Positions 7,915 to 16,600 of a stretch of 30,921 nt of DNA are shown here, one piece after another. The stretch is from Cyanobacteria bacterium UBA11372 (lineage in GTDB: Bacteria; Cyanobacteriota; Cyanobacteriia; Cyanobacteriales; Aerosakkonemataceae), in assembly GCA_003486675.1 (NCBI GenBank), contig DNGG01000276.1, positions 1-30,921 of the forward strand, read 5' to 3'. The notes below the pieces were generated by a model, which worked only from the letters and a program-made list of their open reading frames with translations, made no database searches and had not been told where the DNA came from. Every line of letters starts with the position of its first letter. Position 1 is the first letter of the stretch. A program made the position numbers and the translations under genes.

Positions 7915-8307
7915 ATGAGTTCAAATCAACAGTTTCTGCAAAATTTATACGATGCCTTTAACAAACGCGAGATTGAAACAATCATCTCGTTGATGCGCCC
8001 GGACGTGAAATGGGCGAACGGAGTGGAAGGCGGTTTCGTTTATGGACGCGACGCCGTGCGCGAATATTGGATTAATCAATTTAAGAGTATTCAAGTGCAG
8101 CTTGAGACGTTGAAATTCGAGACAGATGAAAAAAATCGAAATGTCGTTACGGTTCATCAAATTATCAAAGATTTGCAAGGCAATTTGCTCGCGGATGCGA
8201 CAATTAAGCAAATTTTTACTATTGAGAATGGTTCGCTCGTTCTTTATGAAATTGGCGAAACAGAAACAATCCAAGAGAGGATTCAAAAGACGAGAACTTC
8301 CAATTAG
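7915..8307 (+). CDS. NTF2-like / SnoaL-like protein
   Basis: A 130-residue single-domain protein of the SnoaL/ketosteroid-isomerase-like fold. It shows the opening helix FLQNLYDAFNKREIETIISLMRPD, the WANGVEGG loop, GRDAVREYW, and strands NVVTVHQIIKDLQGN and IKQIFTIENGSLV. The ATG follows GGGTGA at 7903-7908. The family includes enzymes and ligand-binding proteins, so function is open. It sits alone between the Fic and HAD stubs, and its former operon partners may have been lost. Confidence 0.85.
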   Translation: MSSNQQFLQNLYDAFNKREIETIISLMRPDVKWANGVEGGFVYGRDAVREYWINQFKSIQVQLETLKFETDEKNRNVVTVHQIIKDLQGNLLADATIKQIFTIENGSLVLYEIGETETIQERIQKTRTSN

Positions 8308-8344
8308 CAATGCTGTTTCGGCTATCAGTTACAGCAGTATAGGT

Positions 8345-8392
8345 ATGACTCGCTTTGACCTTGTGATTTTTGATTGTGATGGGGTGCGATAG
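8345..8392 (+). pseudogene. 15-residue stub of a HAD hydrolase N-terminus
   Basis: The reading frame MTRFDLVIFDCDGV is the typical first strand and catalytic DxD loop of beta-phosphoglucomutase-like HAD phosphatases. It is cut by TAG directly after GVR, where functional members continue VDSE. Nothing HAD-like follows in any frame. It lies just past the 3' end of the broken LysR gene. Confidence 0.6.
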
Positions 8393-8424
8393 CCGGATTT
8401 GGTATTACACCTACAAAATAAGGA

Positions 8425-9393
8425 TTACAAGCGATCGCATAGTTCGGCAATTTGCGATCGCATCCATTCATGACCGGCATCCCTTTGTTTGCGTTCGTGC
8501 CACATCATCTGTAATTCTGCGGGGGCAACTTCGAGCGGCATCTCCACAATATGTAACTGTTGAGAATAGGAACTTTTAGCCAAAATCCGCTGAGGAATTG
8601 CTGTTATTAAATCGGATGTCGTGATTAATTATGGCACTAAGCTAAATTGATTTACCGTTAGCATAATTCGTCTTTGTAAACCTTGTTCTCGCAATTGTTC
8701 GTCGATGAAACCCGTTGCTTCTCCAGTTAAACTCACCAATAAATGTTTGGCGTTTGCGTACTGTTTGAGCGTGAGTTTTTTGCAAGCGAGAGGGTGTCCT
8801 TGACGCATGATACAGACATAGCGATCGCGCATAATTTCCTGCACCCGCAACCGCGCGCTGGGACGGAAAAATCTCCCCATTGCCAGATCGATTTCGGACT
8901 GTTCCAACAAGCTTGTAGCATTGATATTGGTATTCGGCACAATTCGTAAATTGATACCCGGTGCCATTTCCTCCAAAATTGGTAGAAATTTTGGCAGCAA
9001 GAGAGCGGCTGTATAGTCTGCCATCGAAATTGTAAAGGTTTGCTGGCTGGTGGCGGGGTCGAAAGCATTTGGGCTTAAAGCTTGGTGAATTTGCAACAAA
9101 CCGTCGCGAATTGGCTCCCAAAGTTCCAAGGCTTTCGGTGTCGGACTTACGCCGCTGGGAACTTTGATAAACAAGTCATCGTTAAACGTCCGCCGCAGCC
9201 GATTCAGCGCTTTACTCACCGCAGGTTGGGTCATCAACAGCTTCTCTGCGGCTCGCGTCACGTTCAGTTCAGCCATTACCGCATCGAAGACGACCAATAG
9301 ATTGAGGTCGATTCCTAAAGCTGAAGGGTTTGCGTTGGCGAAGCCTCTCCCAAGGAGACTCGCTGCATCATGCTTTTCAGTCATAACACTCAT
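8425..9393 (-). pseudogene. LysR family regulator interrupted by one stop codon
   Basis: From the ATG at 9393 the first 254 codons give a LysR protein: HTH region around residues 28-87 with LNLLVVFDAVMAELNVTRAA and MTQPAVSKALNRLRR, then the effector domain. The frame meets TAA at 8629-8631 right after VNQFSLVP. It then continues without a shift for about 67 more family-like codons (LITTSDLITAIPQRILAKSS, then HIVEMPLEVAPAELQMMWHER) to TAA at 8425-8427. A single C-to-T change (CAA to TAA) would explain it. The 254-residue product keeps DNA binding but lacks the end of the effector domain. Residues 11-24 are encoded by a small palindromic repeat (9331-9364). It is divergent from the 9519-13457 cluster, its likely target. 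Confidence 0.85.
9331..9364. repeat. Small palindromic repeat inside the LysR N-terminus
   Basis: The segment contains GCGTTGGCGAAGCC, CTCTCCC and GGAGACTCGC, with CTCTCC / GGAGA pairing around AAG. This resembles short dispersed palindromes found in many cyanobacterial genomes. It is read in frame as LLGRGFANA before the conserved LysR start, so it lengthens the N-terminus without breaking the gene. Confidence 0.5.
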
Positions 9394-9420
9394 ATAGATC
9401 GTTCATTAGACAGCATAATA

Positions 9421-9451
9421 GTTTCCCCTTACTGTAGAGACATGGGGAAAC
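9421..9451. promoter_or_regulatory. Candidate operator: perfect inverted repeat
   Basis: GTTTCCCC (9421-9428) and GGGGAAAC (9444-9451) form a perfect 8-bp inverted repeat with a 15-bp spacer. It lies in the 125-bp region between the divergent LysR gene and the first NTF2-like gene. The position suits a LysR binding site controlling the 9519-13457 cluster. Confidence 0.45.
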
Positions 9452-9518
9452 AAAACAACACACAAAAGCTGTTGATTCACAGATTTCAATTAATAGCTAA
9501 GACAGAAAAGGAGAATTT

Positions 9519-9890
9519 ATGGGACTAGCACTAGAAACGGTACAAAAATGGTTCAGCACGGTTGATGCTAATTTGCTAGCTGAAGATATCGTTTGGACTG
9601 TTTCACCAGGGTATCCCGTCTCTCAACACCACTATACTTCTCGCAAAGAAGTGTTTGAGAAGTTTTTCCCCGAACTGACTGCACATTTTTCCCAATGGTC
9701 AGCGAAGCCAGAATTATTTATCGAAGCAGATGACAAAGCAATCGTCAAAGGTCGCTATATTGGGCAATTCAAACAATCTAATGCACCGATTGAGATTGAG
9801 TTTATCCATATTTGGACTGTTCGCAACGGTGTAATTACAGAAGTTGTGTCTGTGGCTGATATGGCTCAAGTTGTCCGCCATCTTGACTGA
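9519..9890 (+). CDS. NTF2-like / SnoaL-like protein
   Basis: A 123-residue NTF2/SnoaL-fold protein. It has VQKWFSTVDANLLAEDIVWTVSPGYPV, the YTSRKEVFEKFFPELTAHFSQW helix, and the late strands IEIEFIHIWTVRNGVITEVVSVADMAQV. AAGGAGA at 9508-9514 is a strong ribosome site. It is the first gene of a five-gene same-strand cluster (to 13457) with short gaps, divergent from the damaged LysR gene. Its fold suggests a small hydratase, isomerase or binding protein; the substrate is unknown. Confidence 0.87.
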   Translation: MGLALETVQKWFSTVDANLLAEDIVWTVSPGYPVSQHHYTSRKEVFEKFFPELTAHFSQWSAKPELFIEADDKAIVKGRYIGQFKQSNAPIEIEFIHIWTVRNGVITEVVSVADMAQVVRHLD

Positions 9891-9938
9891 TTTCGCTGCG
9901 ATTTTCAAAAGTTAATTTTCTCAAACAAGGAGCGAATT

Positions 9939-10850
9939 ATGACTATTACCAACAACACAAAACCAGTTGTTTTAGTTCTCGGCTCTACCGGACAAGTTGG
10001 AAAACTAATTGTGGAAGCCTTAAGCCAAACAACTGACGTACAAATTCGCGTCACTTCTCGCAAACTCGAACAAGTTGAAAAGCTGCAAAGTCAAGGTAAA
10101 GATGCTGTTTACTTAGATTTAGACGACCCGCGCACGTTTGCGGAAGCATTAGCAGGAGTCAATCGCATTTTCCTGCTAACGGGTTACACCGTTGATATGC
10201 TGGCACAAAGTAAAACTCTGGTTGATGCTGCTGTGAAAGCTGGCGTTGAGCATATCGTTCATCTGGGTATCTTTGGCGAATGGGATTGTACCGATCCGCA
10301 CTTTGTTTGGCATCAATTGATCGAACGATACATTGAAACCAGTGGAATTGCTTGGACGCATTTACATCCCAATGTATTCATGGAAAATCTTTTAGGGATT
10401 CTTCCTGTCAAAGACAATGCCGTCACCATGTTCTGGGGCAAACATCGAGTGGGTTGGGTTGCCCTTAAAGATGTGGCAGAAGTGGCAGCAAAAGTATTGC
10501 GAGAAGGCTCAAAAAAGCATAACGTTAAGAACTATTGGATGAGTACGGAAGTGCTGAATGGTGATGAAATTGCTGAAATTCTTAGCGATGTTTTGGGCAA
10601 GCAGATTACCTGTTATTACAAACAGCCTGAAGATTTACAAGCTTTGATGCTGTCAAGTGAAATTCCAGTAGAACCCAATTACGCGAAAGGTGGCGTGGAA
10701 TTTATGCGGCAAGTCATCGATGGACGGATGGGTTACATCGGTACGGTTCGCGATGATGCTTCGTTTGTGACTGGTAAGCCTTCAACAACATTTAAGCAAT
10801 GGGTTGTTGAAAACCGCGATCGCTTTGAGCAGTTGACAGTTGACAGTTGA
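9939..10850 (+). CDS. NmrA-like atypical SDR, NAD(P)-binding
   Basis: A 303-residue atypical short-chain dehydrogenase of the NmrA/festuclavine-dehydrogenase-like group. The Rossmann motif VLGSTGQVG is at residues 13-21. It is followed by VTSRK, which suits NADP(H), then DLDDPRTFAEALAGVNRIFLL and a WTHLHPNVFMEN segment. It lacks the classical YxxxK pair, so it may be a reductase or a redox sensor. AAGGAG at about 9927-9932 precedes the ATG. The last three codons and the TGA are made from a heptamer tandem repeat at 10831-10865, so repeat slippage would change the C-terminus. Confidence 0.88.
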   Translation: MTITNNTKPVVLVLGSTGQVGKLIVEALSQTTDVQIRVTSRKLEQVEKLQSQGKDAVYLDLDDPRTFAEALAGVNRIFLLTGYTVDMLAQSKTLVDAAVKAGVEHIVHLGIFGEWDCTDPHFVWHQLIERYIETSGIAWTHLHPNVFMENLLGILPVKDNAVTMFWGKHRVGWVALKDVAEVAAKVLREGSKKHNVKNYWMSTEVLNGDEIAEILSDVLGKQITCYYKQPEDLQALMLSSEIPVEPNYAKGGVEFMRQVIDGRMGYIGTVRDDASFVTGKPSTTFKQWVVENRDRFEQLTVDS

Positions 10851-10865
10851 CAGTTGACAGTTGAC
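10831..10865. repeat. Heptamer tandem repeat, 5 x AGTTGAC
   Basis: Five exact consecutive copies of AGTTGAC, followed by a partial AGTTA. The first 20 bases form the end of the NmrA-like gene, and its TGA stop (10848-10850) lies in the third copy. Heptamer repeats of this style are known in filamentous cyanobacteria as STRR sequences. Confidence 0.9.
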
Positions 10866-10911
10866 AGTTACTTCTGCCTAAAATTTTTTCTGCTAACTGC
10901 GAGGATGTTAT

Positions 10912-11355
10912 ATGTCTCAAATTGAAAAGAACTTGCCGGAAGACTTAAACGCTCTGAGAACAAGAATTAATGAGTATTGTGCAGCTTGGACAACCCAAGC
11001 GGGTCAACCTAATTGGTCAAAGATTGAACAGCTTTATGCCGATGAGGAATTATTCCACTACGATGCGGTCACTCCCCACAGTTTTACGAACGTTACTGGC
11101 ATGAAAGAAGCATTTGCCGAGATGCAAAAGCAGTTACAACTTAAATCGCTAAAGCTGACTGCAAGAGACGATCTGAAAACTTTTCGACGCGGTGACTTGA
11201 TATGGACAACTGTTCTACAAGACATCGTTGTAGAAAGCGAAAATGGAACCGAATTAAAAATGGTGCAAAGACAGACTGGTATTTGGGAAGAACGCGATGG
11301 AAATTGGGTAATGCTTCACGAACATCTATCTGCACCTTCATCGCTGCAAAACTAA
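10912..11355 (+). CDS. NTF2-like / SnoaL-like protein
   Basis: A 147-residue NTF2/SnoaL-type protein. The first helix is LRTRINEYCAAWTTQAGQPNWSKIEQLYADEELFHYD; later come GMKEAFAEMQKQL and strands LIWTTVLQDIVVESENGTEL and RQTGIWEERDGNWVMLHEHLS. The ending resembles calcium/calmodulin-kinase-association-like and DUF4440 proteins. GAGGA at about 10902-10906 precedes the ATG. It is the third gene of the cluster and the second of its fold there. Confidence 0.85.
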   Translation: MSQIEKNLPEDLNALRTRINEYCAAWTTQAGQPNWSKIEQLYADEELFHYDAVTPHSFTNVTGMKEAFAEMQKQLQLKSLKLTARDDLKTFRRGDLIWTTVLQDIVVESENGTELKMVQRQTGIWEERDGNWVMLHEHLSAPSSLQN

Positions 11356-11389
11356 GAACAATTTACTAAGAATAATGGAGGATTTAACC

Positions 11390-12418
11390 ATGACTGCTGT
11401 AAAAACTCAAACTCAAACCATGCAAGCCGTTTGGTACGAAGAAAAAGGCTCGACGCAAGTGCTACAAACGGGAAATTTACCTATCCCTGAATTGGGTGCA
11501 GGAGAAGTTTTAGTTCGGGTTTATGCTTCCGGTGTCAATCCTTCTGATACCAAGATGCGAAGTGGCTGGGGTGGCAATTTGGCGATGCAATTTCCTCGTG
11601 TAATTCCTCATAATGATGGTGCTGGGATAATCGAGCAAGTAGGGGCAGGAGTATCGCCTAATCGAATTGGCGATCGCGTCTGGATATACGAAGCCCAACT
11701 CGGTCGTCCTTTAGGAACTGCTGCTGAATATGCAGTCATACCAAGCCAGCAAGCTGTTTCCCTTCCTGCTAATACATCCTTTATTGAAGGCGCTTGTTTG
11801 GGCGTTCCAGCAATGACTGCACATCGAGCCGTATTTGCTAGCGGTGCTGTTGAAGGCAAAACAATTCTGGTTACTGGCGGTGCTGGTGCAGTCGGTTATT
11901 ATGCTGTGCAATTGGCAAAATGGGGCGGTGCAACTGTAATTACAACGGTGAGTCGTCCAGAACAAGCAGAGTTAGCAAAAGCTGCGGGAGCCGATTTTGC
12001 AATCAATTACAAAACCGAAGATGTTGTCGCCAGAATTCGAGAGATTACGGGCGTACAAAGAGGGATCGATCGCGTCGTCGATGTTGATTTTGAGGCGAAT
12101 TTAGCTATCTCAGAAGCGGTGCTGAAATCTAATGGCGCGATCGCAACCTATTCCAGTTCTGGCGGCAATCCAACAGCAAATCCGGCTATTCCTTTTTTCC
12201 CGTTCCTGTTCAATAACATCACGATTCAAATCCTGTTGGTTTACACGATGCCAGAGTCGGCAAAGCAAGAGGCTATTCGAGATATCAATGCTGCACTTTC
12301 TGGAGGCGCGCTCAAACATAATATTGCCAAACTTTTCTCGCTGAAAGAAGTTGCAACAGCCCACCAATATCAAGACAGCGGACAGATGATTGGTAAAGCG
12401 ATTATTCAAATTGCATAA
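11390..12418 (+). CDS. NADPH:quinone reductase-like MDR protein
   Basis: A 342-residue medium-chain reductase of the quinone oxidoreductase group. It shows VLVRVYASGVNPSDTKMR, HNDGAGIIEQVGAG, the nucleotide loop VTGGAGAVGYYAVQLAKWGG, and a complete C-terminus ending LKEVATAHQYQDSGQMIGKAIIQIA. It lacks the structural zinc cysteines, so it is the zinc-independent type. This intact C-terminus shows what the MDR at 2626 has lost. TGGAGGA at 11376-11382 sits 7 bases before the chosen ATG at 11390; an in-frame ATG at 11375 overlaps that ribosome site. It is fourth in the cluster and probably reduces quinones or activated alkenes. Confidence 0.92.
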   Translation: MTAVKTQTQTMQAVWYEEKGSTQVLQTGNLPIPELGAGEVLVRVYASGVNPSDTKMRSGWGGNLAMQFPRVIPHNDGAGIIEQVGAGVSPNRIGDRVWIYEAQLGRPLGTAAEYAVIPSQQAVSLPANTSFIEGACLGVPAMTAHRAVFASGAVEGKTILVTGGAGAVGYYAVQLAKWGGATVITTVSRPEQAELAKAAGADFAINYKTEDVVARIREITGVQRGIDRVVDVDFEANLAISEAVLKSNGAIATYSSSGGNPTANPAIPFFPFLFNNITIQILLVYTMPESAKQEAIRDINAALSGGALKHNIAKLFSLKEVATAHQYQDSGQMIGKAIIQIA

Positions 12419-12449
12419 CGCCACGTCACATAACTAGGAAATTCAAACC

Positions 12450-13457
12450 ATGAATGCTCAATCCAATCGAACAATTCTGGTAATCGGTGCAACTGGCGCA
12501 ATGGGTCGTCCCATTATCAAACACTTACTTGCTGACACTACAAACAACTGGCAAATTCGCGCCTTCACCCGCAACCTTCAAAGCCCTCAAGCGCAACAAT
12601 TGGTGGAACTCGGTAAAGGTCGAGTCGAACTCTTTCAGGGGGATTTGAACGATACCAACAGCGTCGCAGCAGCAATGCAAAACATTTACGGAGTTTTTTG
12701 CAATACCGATTTCTGGTCGAGCTGTAGCGTGGCTGTCGAACGAGAACAAGGATTGCGCGTTTTAGCAGCAGCAAAAAATGCCAGCGTGCAGCATTTAGTT
12801 TACTCTTCTCTCGAATCTTGCGCTTACTTATCTGAAGGCAAAATTCCGGTTGCTCATTTCGACTCGAAAGCAGCGGTAGAACATGAAATTGACTGGCAGC
12901 GATCGCACGAATTCATGCAGCAACTCCCCGACGGTTGGTATTCCAATAACGTCACGGTGTTGCGAACCCTGGCTTATTTTGAAAACCTGATGGCGTTCTT
13001 TTTGCCGCAAAAAGGAACGCTCAGCGACGGACGCGAAGGCTATATTTTTACCTTCCCCATGCAAGATGCTGCCTATCCTTTTGTCGCCTTGGATGATATT
13101 GCTTGGTTTACAACTTATTTGTTTGCCAATCCTCAAGAATGGGGCGGAAAAACTTTATCAATTGGTAGCGAGCTTATATCGATCGCAGAATTAGCAGCAA
13201 CATTTGAGAAAGTTACGGGAATTCCAGCAGAGTACAATGCGATTTCCGACGAAACATTTCTCAGTTTTGGGATTCCCAACGGACACGATGCACTGAATCA
13301 AATGCGGTTTCATCGGGAGTACGGCCCCGCGCGGGATTATGCAGCATTGCGAGCCATTCATCCTAGCTTGAGAACGTTTGAAATGTGGCTGAAAGAAAGC
13401 GGTTGGCGGGGCGAATATCGCGACGTACAAAAGGGTTCAATTACGGGCGATTCTTAA
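12450..13457 (+). CDS. NmrA/HSCARG-like NAD(P)-binding protein
   Basis: A 335-residue atypical SDR. The Rossmann motif VIGATGAMGRP is near residues 11-21, followed by IRAFTRNLQSPQAQQL and the segment GDLNDTNSVAAAMQNIYGVF. HLVYSSLES, then the NNVTVLRTLAYFENLMAFF substrate region and FPMQDAAYPFVALDDIAWF complete the NmrA/HSCARG pattern. Such proteins bind NADP(H) and may act as redox sensors instead of enzymes. AGGA at about 12437-12440 is a modest ribosome site. It is the last gene of the cluster, convergent with the pPIWI-RE operon 204 bp away. Confidence 0.9.
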   Translation: MNAQSNRTILVIGATGAMGRPIIKHLLADTTNNWQIRAFTRNLQSPQAQQLVELGKGRVELFQGDLNDTNSVAAAMQNIYGVFCNTDFWSSCSVAVEREQGLRVLAAAKNASVQHLVYSSLESCAYLSEGKIPVAHFDSKAAVEHEIDWQRSHEFMQQLPDGWYSNNVTVLRTLAYFENLMAFFLPQKGTLSDGREGYIFTFPMQDAAYPFVALDDIAWFTTYLFANPQEWGGKTLSIGSELISIAELAATFEKVTGIPAEYNAISDETFLSFGIPNGHDALNQMRFHREYGPARDYAALRAIHPSLRTFEMWLKESGWRGEYRDVQKGSITGDS

Positions 13458-13513
13458 GAGAATTATGAATCATTTGAACCTGAAAGACTACCTCAGTTTC
13501 GATTGCGCCGATC

Positions 13514-13621
13514 TAATACCACTTTTTTAAAGTTATGAGAGACTTAGGTAAAAGCTCAAATCTAGAATTACCAATGCCCAAGCGTTCTCGATCTCGATCG
13601 GATCTTTAAAAAATTGGTATA
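13514..13621. repeat. Small element bounded by 18-bp imperfect inverted repeats
   Basis: AATACCACTTTTTTAAAG (13515-13532) and CTTTAAAAAATTGGTATA (13604-13621) pair at 16 of 18 positions and enclose about 71 bp without a reading frame. TA dinucleotides lie at both outer edges. This fits a miniature transposable element or a bidirectional terminator between the two convergent operons. The 204-bp gap holds nothing else I can identify. Confidence 0.45.
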
Positions 13622-13661
13622 ACTCCAATGGCAGCGTACCGTCGATCGATAGGAGATTTTT

Positions 13662-16600
13662 CTATAAGTCTAAATATAAAATACACAGCAAATCTTCAAT
13701 CAATTTGATTCCTAAGTGCATTGGATATGGATGACTAATATTTCCACTTGTAAATGCTGGAGAAGTTCTTAGAAAATGCGGTACTCGACAGAGTGCTTTA
13801 AGATTTTCTTCTGTTTGAAAATCGAGACGCACAAAAAACGGTAGCATTTCGAGCATTTGTTGATGTTTGTAGGGAATATTGGCAGCATATATATCCCGAT
13901 CGCGATCGCTTTTATACAATTCTCTAGCCCGAGGAGTCATTTGTTGTTTTTGGGTAGCAGGAGCTTCTCCTATAGAAAAATAATGGAGCAAGCCTGGGAC
14001 TGTTGTATCTATAAATCCACTTAACTTTGTAAAATCTGAAGTAGTAGAATCTTCGTTCCAAGTAGTTCTATTTGTTACATATTGTGGGGTTTCATTATTG
14101 TTCCGCAGACGAACTACACTAAGTAAGTTTTCAAAACTTTTGTCATCTCTTTGGTATTTACAATTATGACCAAATACGCGATCGAAGTTGAGAATATCTC
14201 GTTGTTCTAATAAATACTCATTCTTCAATTGAAACCAAGCTCGATCGTTATTGTCATCTCGATCGCGTTCGTTGCGCCAAACATCAGCTTCAATTAAAGC
14301 AATAGTGGGATTTTCTAGATATTGACTTAAAACGTCAGCAACAAATTTTACTAATTGTCCGCCTTTCATTTGAACTCGATCGAGAATTTTTCGATCTTCT
14401 CCTATGGCATTTCTTGATTTGCGTGCCTGATGAAATAATTTACCTATCTCTATTCCTGCTTTTGAATAAGGAATCCATTGCGGCTGGTGGGGAAGCAAAA
14501 CATCTACTGTTCCTCTAGCACTAAGACGAACTGCCACTGTATATTGAAACGGAGTTTTACCGATAAAGTTGTTTTTTTGAACCCGACAGAAAGCAATCAC
14601 ATCTAATTGTTGAGCAATATCGTCTGGTATTCTTGCAACTTGATAAACTTCTGAGGGTAAACCGTATAATGTTCCAGTTTGACGCAGGGTTAAATCTAAT
14701 ATGGCATTTAATACTCTTCCTTCGTTCGCTTTGCTATAAGTTGTACTGTCTTCTGAGTTTTCTTTTTCCTTTGGTTTATTGGGTTTAACTGTTTGCAGCA
14801 TTTGAGAATTAATATTCTCCAATACACAAGCTTCTCTAACTGCTCCGCGAATACTTTGTAGGGGGTGTATTCCTTTTACTTTACTCGTTCCAATTTCAAT
14901 AATGGCAAAAAGTTCGGAATTATTTTGACCGCTGACTAAAGGAAAAAGATTTTGTTTAATAAAATTTTGCCAAGCTTTACGTTTTAAATGGTGTTGTTTG
15001 TTAATTTCCTCATCAAAATTAGGGTTAACTGAAGGCAATCCAGACACTTGTAGTTTTTCTAAGAGACTGGAGTCATTAATAAAAACATCTCTCACATTGA
15101 TATATTCTGGAAAATCATCACCATCCTGTAATAAGAAAGCTTGGCGTAACTGCTGGCGAACTAATGTTTTAGTATGTTCTTCATAGTAAACTATGAAGTA
15201 ATTTATCTGTTTGCTACACATTGTTCGTTGAATAGCACCAGCAATAACATTTTGCTTGTCTTTTACGTATTGCTGTTTGTCTGCTTCCGTTAAGTTTTTT
15301 AGTGCAGAGGTAATTAAAGATTTGCGATGTAATTCGTAATCGCTCATTGCTAAAGGTAGTTTTTTACCCGCAGGTACAGGAAGATCGAATTCCATCGCTC
15401 GATCGGGAATTAATACACCATTTAGTAGTTGCAATACTTCATTGGTGATATCGGCACGTTCTTTTAAGCTAAAGCCTGTTTTAATATAATGCCCGTGTCC
15501 TCTTCCTTTTTGACCTTCTTGTTTGTATTCATAGCCTTCAGCATGAACAATATAATATTCATCTTGATTCCAAGCTTCGTCGTTATCTAAATTACCAAAT
15601 TTAATTGGATCGTTCAAAATCTCTTGAGGAACGACAAGCGATCGCGCTTTAAATTCAGCTAATAAATCTGGTAATTGTTCTTGCCAATCTGGATCTTCTT
15701 GATTTTCAATAGTTAATCTAACTAAGGTTGAGTCGAGCGGGTAATTATCTAAACGAGCTTGATTCATGCCCATTAAGATTGAAATGTTCCGCCCGTGATT
15801 GGCATTTACTAAAGGTTCACCAGCGTATCTTTGACAGCTAATATGTATAAATACCCAAGGCTTTAAACGACCTTCTGCGTGAAATCTTCCTGCTTGAGTC
15901 TGCAAATGAAAGTCTAAGCGATAAGCAAAATAACCTTCTTTTTCTTTAGCGTTTTCTTCATCACTTTTTCTGTAATCATGTTCCAGATAAGTTGCTTTAA
16001 AAGGTTGACTAACTAGATGCAATCCCGTTCTTGTTGAACTACCTCCTTGTACTTTACGCCATTTGAGCGTCTGTTCTCTATCTCCAGAAGCAATTGTACA
16101 GGTTTGTTCGTGCAGCAAAGTTACTAATAAACTTGGTATAGCTTGATAACCCAAGCCATTTTGCGCATTAATATCATTAATTAAAGTCTCTAATGCAATA
16201 GATTCCCACTGCCAATTGTCAGGGATTTTATCTATGGCTTCTAGAAAGCGATCGCATACAGACTGAACCCCATCTCGATTGCCTTTCTTTCCTAAAAGCT
16301 GCTTTGTCCAAGTTTGCGCCCAAATATAAATTAATTCATATATTTGTTCTGGGGTTGGTATATCTAATTCGGCTGCCGTACCGACAGCTAAAGCCCGATA
16401 TTGAGGGATGTAATCTATCGTTTCTAAGTATTCAAAGCCATAGGTCAAAGTGGAAGTACAAGCGAGTATGCCATTATTTAATTGACGGTACGGCGCATAA
16501 ATTTTCTGGTTATTGCGCAATACTTTTTCGCTGTCTTGGCAAAATTCTTTTACTTCCTTAGCAAAAGGAAACATTAATACAGCGATTTTTACGTCAGATA

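Noticed and set aside
7945..8310. Long minus-strand frame opposite the NTF2-like gene
   Set aside because: It is the shadow of a clear SnoaL-like gene and its translation has no family features.
10831..10865. CRISPR array
   Set aside because: Seven-base units without spacers; a simple tandem repeat. No cas genes are in the window.
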